Positions 30,428 to 37,166 of a stretch of DNA of 38,310 bases are shown in pieces. A model generated the notes under the pieces. It did no database searches, was not told where the DNA came from, and saw nothing but the letters and a program-made list of their open reading frames with translations. The position numbers and the translations under genes are program-made. Positions within the stretch are counted from its first letter, which is position 1; every line of letters begins with the position of its first letter. The DNA lies in contig PLYQ01000181.1 of the NCBI GenBank assembly GCA_003153415.1, positions 1,093 to 39,402 of the forward strand. The letters run 5' to 3'. Source of the DNA: Rhodospirillales bacterium. Its GTDB lineage: Bacteria > Pseudomonadota > Alphaproteobacteria > Reyranellales > Reyranellaceae.

Positions 30428-31390
30428 ATGTTCCCGATCAGAGTTCTCATCGTGCTTGCGGTCTTCGCCGGCAGCGCCGCTCAAGGCAAGTCGTTGCGTT
30501 CGTCCGACATCTACCCGGCCGACTATCCGACGGTTCAGGCCGTGGCCCACATGGACAAGCTGGTCCGTGAACGCACCGGCGACCGGCACAGCATCGAGCT
30601 CCTGGGGCAGAACGACCACGATTCGGAAAACTACACGATCGCCGAGTTGCAGAACGGCACGCTCGACATGGCGCGCGTCAACCTGGCGGTGTTCGACCAC
30701 CTCGTGGCGTCGGCCGTCGTTCCCTCGCTGCCCTACCTGTTCAAGTCGACGGCGGACATGCGGCGCGTTCTCGACGGTCCGATCGGCGACAAGATCCTGG
30801 CCGACATGGAAATCCACGGCATCATCGGCCTTTGCTTCTACGACATGGGTTCGCGCTCCTACGGTGCCACCAAGCCGATCAGGAATGTCGCCGACATGAA
30901 GGGAATGAAGGTCCGCGTCCAGCAGTCCGATATCCTGGCGACCATGGTGCGGGAGATGGAGGCCGAGCCGGCGACGATGTCGGCCGCCCGGACGTACCGT
31001 GCGCTTCAGGCCGGTGTGATCGACGCGGCAGAGAGCACGTTGTCCGGCTACGTCACCTCGCGCCACTACGAGGTGGCCCCGTTCTACAGCCTGACCGAGC
31101 ACTCGATGGCGCCCGGGGTGCTGGTGTTCTCCAAGAGGACCTGGGACGAATTCTCCAAGGACGACCAGAGGATCATTCGCGCCGCCGCCCGGGACTCGGT
31201 GCCCTACATGCGCAAGGCGTGGGAGGAGCATGAGACTTCGGCACGCCTGACGGCCGACGCCGGCGGCGCGCAATTCGTCACCGATGTCGACAAGAAGTCC
31301 TTCGCCGATGCCCTGGCACCGCTTTATCCGGTGCTGGTGACCGATCGCAAGCTGCAGGACGTGGTGAAGCGCATCCAGTCCGCCGACTGA
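30428..31390 (+). CDS. TRAP transporter DctP-type solute-binding protein, orphan
   Basis: A 320-residue periplasmic binding protein. Leader MFPIRVLIVLAVFAGSAAQGKS, then the DctP pattern: HMDKLVRERTGDRHSIELLG, IAELQNGTLDMARVNLAVFDHL, VPSLPYLFKSTADMRRVLDGPIG, the ligand-carboxylate arginine motif DMKGMKVRVQQSDILATMV near residue 156 and ALQAGVIDAAESTLSGYVTSRHYEVAPFYSLTEHSM near 195. TRAP receptors bring acids such as dicarboxylates to a DctQM sodium-coupled permease. No dctQ or dctM is in the window, so it must use a distant permease or act as a sensor. Ends 30 bases from the convergent HAD gene. Confidence 0.9.
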   Translation: MFPIRVLIVLAVFAGSAAQGKSLRSSDIYPADYPTVQAVAHMDKLVRERTGDRHSIELLGQNDHDSENYTIAELQNGTLDMARVNLAVFDHLVASAVVPSLPYLFKSTADMRRVLDGPIGDKILADMEIHGIIGLCFYDMGSRSYGATKPIRNVADMKGMKVRVQQSDILATMVREMEAEPATMSAARTYRALQAGVIDAAESTLSGYVTSRHYEVAPFYSLTEHSMAPGVLVFSKRTWDEFSKDDQRIIRAAARDSVPYMRKAWEEHETSARLTADAGGAQFVTDVDKKSFADALAPLYPVLVTDRKLQDVVKRIQSAD

Positions 31391-31420
31391 GACCGGACTC
31401 CTGTCGGCGCCAGATCCCTC

Positions 31421-32779
31421 TCACCTGTTGCAGGTGCCGGCATAATAGGCGTCCGCGTCGCACGCCTTGCCGCCGGGCAGCGCGCACGCGCCCCGCTCGG
31501 TGGCGGCGTCGCCTTGCACGACCACTGTGTAACGTCCTCCGGTGATGGCGCAGTAGCGCCCGGCTGCCGTTATGTATCCCGTCACGCGCAGCCCGGGGAT
31601 CGGGCACTCGCCGCGGAACAGCGCCCATTCCTCGCACTGGTAGTTGTCGGTGAAGACGCACACGCCGAATTGCCCGCCGTCGGGGCGACGTTCCATGCGC
31701 AACGTCCCACCCTTCTCGACGCAATTCTTCGAGGCCGGGTTGGCAAGCTGCGGCGGCGTGGCACTCGCCGGCGATTGACCCTTCTCGAACGGATAGATCG
31801 CCTTCCAGTCGGCCTTCATGTCGACGACCGTCCACTTGCGCCGGACGGCCTCGTCCCACGCCTTGTCGAGCTTGCCGATGGGCGACTGCCGGTCGTAGGC
31901 ATATTCGCGCACCGCGTCGGTGTGATGGACGATGCCCATGAAGCGCGCGCCCGCCCCGGCCGCCGTCCATTCCAGCATCTGCTGGTCGCCGTCGGAGTTG
32001 CCGAAGGCCAGGATCGGCCGCCGCCCGATGAACTGGTTGATGCCCTCCGGCTTGCCCGGGCCGTCGTCGATGAACTGGATCTTCGGCTCCTTCATCAGCA
32101 CCGGCACACCATCGGGCTGCAGGATGTATCTGGTGGCGCCTGACGAGCCCACGACCTGCTCGGGCGGGATGCCGTAGACCCTGTCGGTCCACGGACGCAT
32201 GAAGTCCATGCCTCCACCCGAGACGATAAAGGTCTTGAAGCCGTTGGCCCGCAGATACACCAGCAGCTCGAGCATCGGCTGGTAGACGAGGTCGGTGTAG
32301 GGCCGCTTGAAGCGCGGATGGTGTGCCGTCGCGATCCAGTCGGTGACGACGCGGGTGAAGGCGTCGGTGGTGAGGCCGGCGTGGGTGGCGGCGATGAGCT
32401 CGAACATGCCCTTCTCGCCCGACGCCATCAGGCCGGCCATGTCGCCGGCCAATACCGACTTGAACGGCTCGAGCGTCTGCCACTCGGGATGCTGCGGCGC
32501 CAGCACCTTCACGCGATCGATGGCAAACGCCACCTCGACGTAGATCGGCTGCTCGGTCCACAGCGTGCCGTCGTTATCGAAAGTGGAGATGCGCTCGGCG
32601 ACGGGCACGAAGTCGCGTCCGCCAGCCGTGGTGACGCGGCTCACGAAATCGACGATCGACTGCTTGGAAGGTCCGGCGTTCCACGACGGCAACGGATCGG
32701 ATTGCGCGAAGGCCCGCAGGTCGGTGACCAGCGCGACACCACTCGCCACAAGGCCGACGAGGAATAAGCGGCGCAGCAT
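31421..32779 (-). CDS. Secreted HAD-family phosphatase fused to a DUF333 domain
   Basis: A 452-residue exported protein with an unusual architecture. Signal peptide MLRRLFLVGLVASGVALVTD to FAQS. Residues 40-330 form a haloacid-dehalogenase-type phosphatase: motif I ISTFDNDGTLW, motif II FKTFIVSGGG, and motif IV ILAFGNSDGDQQML. Residues 347-395 (NPASKNCVEKGGTLRMERR, GGQFGVCVFTDNYQCEEWAL, FRGECP) match DUF333, a short cysteine-rich domain usually found alone in small secreted proteins. A last 57-residue cysteine-rich segment (GRYCAITGGRYTVVVQG, GKACDADAYYAGTCNR) follows. The cysteines suggest disulfides in the periplasm. The track ORF running to 33988 is noise; ATG at 32779 has GGAGGACC. Substrate unknown. 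Confidence 0.87.
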   Translation of the reverse strand: MLRRLFLVGLVASGVALVTDLRAFAQSDPLPSWNAGPSKQSIVDFVSRVTTAGGRDFVPVAERISTFDNDGTLWTEQPIYVEVAFAIDRVKVLAPQHPEWQTLEPFKSVLAGDMAGLMASGEKGMFELIAATHAGLTTDAFTRVVTDWIATAHHPRFKRPYTDLVYQPMLELLVYLRANGFKTFIVSGGGMDFMRPWTDRVYGIPPEQVVGSSGATRYILQPDGVPVLMKEPKIQFIDDGPGKPEGINQFIGRRPILAFGNSDGDQQMLEWTAAGAGARFMGIVHHTDAVREYAYDRQSPIGKLDKAWDEAVRRKWTVVDMKADWKAIYPFEKGQSPASATPPQLANPASKNCVEKGGTLRMERRPDGGQFGVCVFTDNYQCEEWALFRGECPIPGLRVTGYITAAGRYCAITGGRYTVVVQGDAATERGACALPGGKACDADAYYAGTCNR

Positions 32780-32836
32780 AGGTCCTCCCTTCCAGTCAAG
32801 TCGTCCTCGACATGAAGTCTCGTGCTTGTAGCAAGC

Positions 32837-32866
32837 TGGACGCCGAAGCGACAGCAGCGCTAGTCT
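32837..32866 (+). promoter_or_regulatory. Possible promoter of the glycine-zipper gene
   Basis: TGGACG, 18 bases, TAGTCT, placed 27 bases before the ATG. The -35 is weak, but the 18-base spacing equals that of the repeated promoter blocks at 24689 and 27831. Confidence 0.35.
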
Positions 32867-32893
32867 GAGTGTCGAATTCCGAGGGGGAGCGCC

Positions 32894-33133
32894 ATGCGGA
32901 TGACGACAGCGCGAAAGACAACGATCGCCTTGATACTCGCCGCCGCGACCGTCGTCGGCGGCGGGTGCCAGAACATGTCGCCCGGCGAGAAGGGCGCGCT
33001 CACCGGCGCCGCGCTCGGCAGCGGCATCGGCTTGGTCGCGGGCGGCAGCTTCGGCACGGTGGTCGGCGCCGGCCTGATCGGCGGCGCGGTCGGCTTTCTC
33101 GGCGGCACCGCCCTCGGCAACAGCAACAAGTAA
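32894..33133 (+). CDS. Glycine-zipper lipoprotein
   Basis: A 79-residue protein with a lipoprotein signal (RKTTIALILAAATVVGGGCQ, lipidated Cys near residue 25) and a glycine-zipper membrane segment, KGALTGAALGSGIGLVAGGS then GTVVGAGLIGGAVGFLGGTALG. The G-x-x-x-G spacing is that of YMGG-like or OmpA-type zipper proteins, which insert into or sit on the outer membrane. GAGGGGGAGC precedes the ATG. Fifteen bases later begins the HdeA/HdeB-like gene, so the two are probably one envelope-stress unit. Confidence 0.85.
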   Translation: MRMTTARKTTIALILAAATVVGGGCQNMSPGEKGALTGAALGSGIGLVAGGSFGTVVGAGLIGGAVGFLGGTALGNSNK

Positions 33134-33148
33134 GCAGGGAGCCCCGCC

Positions 33149-33478
33149 ATGATCCGCAAAGTCCTTGTCGTTGCCGCCCTGCTCGCCGTCTCGACCGCCG
33201 CCCAGGCTCAGGTGCCGCCGACCAATTTTGACCAGGCGGCCTACATCACCTGCCGCGACGCGCACGCCATGCAGCCCGAGCCGCGAAAAATTCTGGCGAT
33301 CTATCTTGCCGAACACGCGGCGCGCCATCATGGCGTGGTGATCCCCGACGACGAGCGCGGCGGCCAGCTCGCCCTGCTGGTGCGCGGCGGCTGCACGCTG
33401 GCGCCCGACGCCTACCTGTTCACGGTGATCGACCGGGCGATGACAGCCGAGCTCGCGAAGTTGCCGAAGCGGCAGTAG
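33149..33478 (+). CDS. HdeA/HdeB-like periplasmic protein
   Basis: A 109-residue exported protein: signal MIRKVLVVAALLAVSTAAQAQ, then about 85 residues with two cysteines, in YITCRDAHAM and RGGCTLAPD, spaced about 47 apart. Helical middle segments KILAIYLAEHAARHHGV and ERGGQLALLVRG fit the HdeA/HdeB fold, small periplasmic acid chaperones held by one disulfide. The match is by pattern and weak in sequence, so family is probable and chaperone activity only possible. AGCAGGGAGCCCC precedes the ATG. Its stop is two bases from the convergent monooxygenase stop. Confidence 0.7.
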   Translation: MIRKVLVVAALLAVSTAAQAQVPPTNFDQAAYITCRDAHAMQPEPRKILAIYLAEHAARHHGVVIPDDERGGQLALLVRGGCTLAPDAYLFTVIDRAMTAELAKLPKRQ

Positions 33479-33480
33479 AT

Positions 33481-34650
33481 CTAACTCACGTCGGCCGCAT
33501 CGTGCTGGTAGAGCCAGCCGATGTTGGCGATCGAACGGTCGCCCGAGTTGGCCATCGCCGCGTCGCGCTTCTGCTGCTCGGGACCGTCGTGCAGGTGGAA
33601 GCGCTTGCGGTTGGCGGCACTTGCCTCCTGCAGGCGCGTCGCGCGCGGTTTGCGCAGGGTCTCGTAGCGCACCAGCGCACCGGGCACGTCGTCGGGCATC
33701 GCCTGCAGCAGCGAAGCGAGGGCGGCGCCATCCTCGATCGACTGCGCCGCGCCCTGCGCCATCATCGGCAGCATGGGATGGCAGGCATCGCCCAGGAGCG
33801 TCACCCGCCCGTCGCTCCAGCGCGGCAGCTCGGCGCGATCGTGCAGCGCCCAGATGAAAGTTTCGGGGAAGGCGCCGATCAGGCCGCGCACGATCGGGTG
33901 CCAGCCTTCGTAGCGGGCGAGCACCTCGGCCACGTCGCCCTTGTCGGTCCATGATTCGGACGTCCAGGTGCCGTGCTCGACGACGCACACTACGTTCAAG
34001 AACCGCCCGGCCGAGACCCAGTAGTGCACACAGTGCGCGTCCGGCCCCATCCAGTTGTGCGACGCCACCTCGATATCGAGATGGGCGATGCGCTCGGCCG
34101 GCACCAGCCCGCGCCAGGCCACGCAGCCGGTGAAGCGCGGCTTCTCGGGGCCGAAGGCGAGCGCCCTCACCTTGGAATGGATACCGTCAGCACCGATCAG
34201 CAGATCCGACTCGGTCGACACGCCGTTTTCGAAGCGCGCGGTCACGCGCTCACCTCTCTGCTCCAACCCGACCAGCTTGTGGCCGACGTGGAGGCGCTCG
34301 CGCGGCAGAGCGTCGGCCAGCAGATTGGCGAGGTCGGCGCGATGGAAGTGATAGTAGGGCGCGCCGAAGGTCGTCTCGACCTCGGGCCCGAGCGGTGCAC
34401 GCTGCAGGGTGCGGGCATCGTCCCAGCGCCGCTGATGGACGGCGCGCGGGAACACCCCGACCGCATCCATGGCGGCGCGCAGGCCGAGGCGATGCAGCAG
34501 GCGCGAGGCGTTGGGGCTGATCTGGATGCCGGCGCCGATTTCGGTGATGCGCGGCGCTTGCTCGTAGACATGGACGTCGAACCCGGCCTTCAGGAGCTGC
34601 AACGCCGCCGACAGTCCGCCGATGCCGCCGCCGATGATGGCGACTTTCAC
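33481..34650 (-). CDS. FAD-dependent monooxygenase, salicylate/3-hydroxybenzoate hydroxylase-like
   Basis: A 389-residue class A flavin monooxygenase. FAD motif VKVAIIGGGIGGLSAALQLLKAGFDVHVYEQA at the start, DG motif SDLLIGADGIHSKVRALAF near residue 155, and second FAD motif RVTLLGDACHPMLPMMAQGAAQSIEDGAALA near 285. The tail ending in NIGWLYQHDAADVS also suits salicylate 1-hydroxylase and 3-hydroxybenzoate 6-hydroxylase. These enzymes use NAD(P)H and O2 to hydroxylate phenolic rings. The GTG at 34650 overlaps the TGA of the upstream gene (GTGA), with GGGAGG before it, so translation is coupled. Third gene of the ubiA operon. True substrate unknown. Confidence 0.9.
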   Translation of the reverse strand: MKVAIIGGGIGGLSAALQLLKAGFDVHVYEQAPRITEIGAGIQISPNASRLLHRLGLRAAMDAVGVFPRAVHQRRWDDARTLQRAPLGPEVETTFGAPYYHFHRADLANLLADALPRERLHVGHKLVGLEQRGERVTARFENGVSTESDLLIGADGIHSKVRALAFGPEKPRFTGCVAWRGLVPAERIAHLDIEVASHNWMGPDAHCVHYWVSAGRFLNVVCVVEHGTWTSESWTDKGDVAEVLARYEGWHPIVRGLIGAFPETFIWALHDRAELPRWSDGRVTLLGDACHPMLPMMAQGAAQSIEDGAALASLLQAMPDDVPGALVRYETLRKPRATRLQEASAANRKRFHLHDGPEQQKRDAAMANSGDRSIANIGWLYQHDAADVS

Positions 34651-36203
34651 GCCAGCCTCCCGTCGAGCACCTTGACCCACACCGCCGTGCCATCGCGGCA
34701 GGAATCACCGCGCCAGGCAACGTGGGTGTCGGGTCGCACCAGCACGAGCTTGGCTTCGTAGATCGAGGCCAGCGCCGGCTCGTCGACGACCACCGTCTCG
34801 AGCGGCGCCGGGGCCGCGTCAATGAGAGGCGACGGATCGGCATTGCCGAAGCGCAGCAGGGTGAACCACGGGCCGAGCCCTTCGTAGAGCGCACTGCCGT
34901 CGCGCAGGAAGGTGCTGGGCAGGCGCGCACCGGGCGCCGTCGTCGGCTGGTAGACGACGGGATCGCCTACGACGCCGTCATAGCGATAGCCGAACTCGAC
35001 ACCCCAGCTTTCGTTCTCGGCATTGCCAAGGGCTGCGATGCCGCGACCCAGTGCGTCGGGATCGCGTTCGTTCTGATAGAGCTCGGCGATCTTGAGACGC
35101 ACGCCGGTGTGGCGCTCCGACGCCAGACGATTGCGATAGCCGACCGGCCGCCGCTCGCTTTCGTAAGATCCCAGCAGGCCCGGCCCGGCGAAGCCCTTGA
35201 GCGCCGCCGCGAGCTTCCAGCCGAGATCGACGGCATCGCCGATACCGGTGTTCATGCCGTAGCCGCCGGTCGGAATGTACTGATGCGCCGAATCGCCCGC
35301 CAGGAACACGCGGCCACCTCGATAGTGGTCGGCCAGCAGCAGGTGCGTGAACCACGGATTGGCGACCAGGATCTCGCGCGGAAAGCTCGTGCCGGCGAAA
35401 TCGTCCAGCATGCGGTGCGGGTCGAGGCTGGCCGGATCGGCTCCCTGAGGCAGTCGCGTTTGCAGAGTCCAAATCTCCTTGTCGTCCTGCGCGATGATCG
35501 TGCCCGTGGCCCTCTGGTAGTGCCAGGCGATGCCGAAGCGCTGCAGGACCTCGCGCGCCTCGGAGCGGAAATGGACCATGTAACGGTGCGCAACCGCTGC
35601 CTTGCCCTCCAGTCCGATGCCGAGCTGGTCGCGCACGATGCTCGAGCCGCCGTCGCAGCCGGCCAGGAAATCGCAGCGCACCGTCTCGGCGGCACCCGTC
35701 TCGACGGTCCTGAGCGTGGCGGTCACACCCGTCTCGTCCTGGGTGAAATCCTCGAAGGCCACGCCCCAGCGCGCCTCGACCAGCGGATGGTCGAGGATGG
35801 CGTCGCGCAGCACCGGTTCGATGACCACCTGGCTCACGCGCATGGCGGGCTCGCGCGGCTGGGTGCCGTCGTTGCGCGCCACGATCTCGGCGCGTTTCTC
35901 GACCACGCTGGGATAGCGGAAGCGGTGCAATTCTCGGCCCCCTGATTGTGGTGTCAGCGAGGTGATCCACGAAATGTCGAAGTTGTTCGCCTCGGGGACG
36001 GCGACGGCGCGCAGCTTTTCGGCGACGCCCAGGCGCCGGAACAGCTCCATCGAGCGGCCGTTGGTGATGTCCATCTTGGGATGCCGCGTGGTCGCGGCGT
36101 TGCGCTCGACCAGCAGGCAGCGCACGCCGAACAAAGCGAGCGTACGGGCGAGCGTCATGCCGACCGGGCCGCCGCCGGCGATGAGGACGGGAACGTGCCT
36201 CAC
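34647..36203 (-). CDS. FAD-dependent monooxygenase, PheA/TfdB/MhpA-like
   Basis: A 518-residue flavin hydroxylase of the phenol-2-monooxygenase type. The start GTG gives VRHVPVLIAGGGPVGMTLARTLALFG. The specific block RHPKMDITNGRSMELFRRLG follows near residue 45. CDFLAGCDGGSSIVRDQLGI is near 178, and GGRVFLAGDSAHQYIPTGGYGMNTGIGDAVDLGWKLAAAL near 290. A C-terminal thioredoxin-like domain (LVLVRPDTHVAWRG) ends the protein, as in this family. The GTG overlaps the TGA of ubiA (GTGA), and the stop overlaps the start of the next monooxygenase. In the track it is buried in an ORF reaching 37001. Two different hydroxylases in tandem suggest successive ring oxidations or a tailoring route, not known for this locus. 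Confidence 0.92.
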   Translation of the reverse strand: MRHVPVLIAGGGPVGMTLARTLALFGVRCLLVERNAATTRHPKMDITNGRSMELFRRLGVAEKLRAVAVPEANNFDISWITSLTPQSGGRELHRFRYPSVVEKRAEIVARNDGTQPREPAMRVSQVVIEPVLRDAILDHPLVEARWGVAFEDFTQDETGVTATLRTVETGAAETVRCDFLAGCDGGSSIVRDQLGIGLEGKAAVAHRYMVHFRSEAREVLQRFGIAWHYQRATGTIIAQDDKEIWTLQTRLPQGADPASLDPHRMLDDFAGTSFPREILVANPWFTHLLLADHYRGGRVFLAGDSAHQYIPTGGYGMNTGIGDAVDLGWKLAAALKGFAGPGLLGSYESERRPVGYRNRLASERHTGVRLKIAELYQNERDPDALGRGIAALGNAENESWGVEFGYRYDGVVGDPVVYQPTTAPGARLPSTFLRDGSALYEGLGPWFTLLRFGNADPSPLIDAAPAPLETVVVDEPALASIYEAKLVLVRPDTHVAWRGDSCRDGTAVWVKVLDGRLA

Positions 36204-37063
36204 GGCATCAGCGCCGCGACGCAGGCTCCGATCCACAAGACGACGACGATCGCCATCGGCCAGTCGGTCAGCACCACGTCGGTCGGCGACTCCCCGCCTT
36301 CGCGACTTTCGACCACGTACCAGTAGCGGAACAGGCCGAACAGCACCAAGGGGATGGTTACGACGAGCCTGGGGTTGGTCGAGATCACGAACAGGCTGTA
36401 GAAGATCAACGCGCCCGTCGCCGCCATCTCGGCGTAGCGGTCGACCAGCGCCGCCGAATATTTCAGCAGCACCGCGCGCGAGGCCGTACCGGTGCTGGCG
36501 AGTTCCTGACGCCGCTTGATGGCCGCGAGATAGAGCGCCAGGCAAAAGGTGGTGATCGCCATCCAGCTCGACAGCGGCACCGCCAGCGCCTCGGCACCGG
36601 CATAGACGCGCAGCACGAAGCCGCTGGCGATGGAGAAGATGTCGAGGACCGGCTGGTCCTTGAGCCACCAGCTGTAGGCCAGGTTCAGCAGGACATAGCC
36701 GCAGATCGGGATCATGGCGCGCGGCGACCACAGCCAGCCCGCCATCAGCACGCAATAGAGGATGCCCAGAACGATCAGCGCCGCCTGCGGCGACACGGTT
36801 CCAGCTGCGAGCGGCCGCTTGTCCTTCTTTATCGGATGAAGCCGGTCGCTTTCGATGTCGTGGAGATCGTTGACGATGTAGCTCGCCGATGAAGCTACGG
36901 AGAACAGCGCAAAGGCGAGCACGGCGTTGCGGATCGATCCGGCGTAGAGATACTCGCGGGCAAAGACCAGGGGCGCCAGAACGAAGCTGTTCTTGATCCA
37001 CTGCCTCGGGCGCACAAGCCTCAACAGCTCATAAGCAGATGTCGAAATCGATGCCGCTCCCAT
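36200..37063 (-). CDS. UbiA-family prenyltransferase, decaprenyl-phosphate phosphoribosyltransferase-like
   Basis: A 287-residue inner-membrane protein with about eight hydrophobic helices. Both aspartate-rich motifs are of the Rv3806c (UbiA of mycobacteria) form. The first is SYIVNDLHDIESDRLHPIKK followed by DKRPLAAG near residue 62. The second is LAYSWWLKDQPVLDIFSIAS then GFVLRVYAG near 125. That enzyme joins PRPP and decaprenyl phosphate to form phosphoribosyl-decaprenol phosphate, the precursor of prenyl-phosphoryl-D-arabinose. The divergent DprE1-like gene supports this over a quinone role. The ATG at 37063 has AGGGA directly against it, too close for a normal ribosome site. A promoter TTGGCT-N18-TATAAG lies 14 bases upstream, so the message may be almost leaderless. 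Heads a three-gene operon. Confidence 0.88.
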   Translation of the reverse strand: MGAASISTSAYELLRLVRPRQWIKNSFVLAPLVFAREYLYAGSIRNAVLAFALFSVASSASYIVNDLHDIESDRLHPIKKDKRPLAAGTVSPQAALIVLGILYCVLMAGWLWSPRAMIPICGYVLLNLAYSWWLKDQPVLDIFSIASGFVLRVYAGAEALAVPLSSWMAITTFCLALYLAAIKRRQELASTGTASRAVLLKYSAALVDRYAEMAATGALIFYSLFVISTNPRLVVTIPLVLFGLFRYWYVVESREGGESPTDVVLTDWPMAIVVVLWIGACVAALMP

Positions 37064-37077
37064 TCCCTGCAGTTTCG

Positions 37078-37107
37078 CTTATACTCATCGGCTGAAACAA
37101 TAGCCAA
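37078..37107 (-). promoter_or_regulatory. Possible promoter of the ubiA operon
   Basis: On the minus strand TTGGCT (37102-37107), 18 bases, TATAAG (37078-37083). The -10 ends 14 bases before the ATG, so transcription would begin about seven bases ahead of it. The 103-base gap to the divergent oxidase gene holds no gene. Confidence 0.4.
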
Positions 37108-37166
37108 AGCTAGTGGGTGCCGTTGGCAACACTTCCTGCACTCCGCCGTTCTCGCGACGTGTGCTC

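Noticed and set aside
31421-33988. 855-residue ORF suggesting a giant HAD protein
   Set aside because: Residues before MLRRLF are antisense to the small envelope genes and have no protein pattern; the signal peptide and GGAGG site fix the start at 32779.
34647-37001. 784-residue ORF suggesting a fusion of UbiA-frame sequence with a monooxygenase
   Set aside because: The first third is an out-of-frame reading of ubiA. The FAD motif begins at the GTG that overlaps the ubiA stop.
36200-37063. UbiA as 4-hydroxybenzoate octaprenyltransferase of ubiquinone synthesis, given the adjacent hydroxylases
   Set aside because: The motif spacing NDLHDIESDRLHPIKKDKRP and the YSWWLKDQPVLD block fit the phosphoribosyltransferase branch, and DprE1 is next door. 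Kept only as an alternative in the operon finding.
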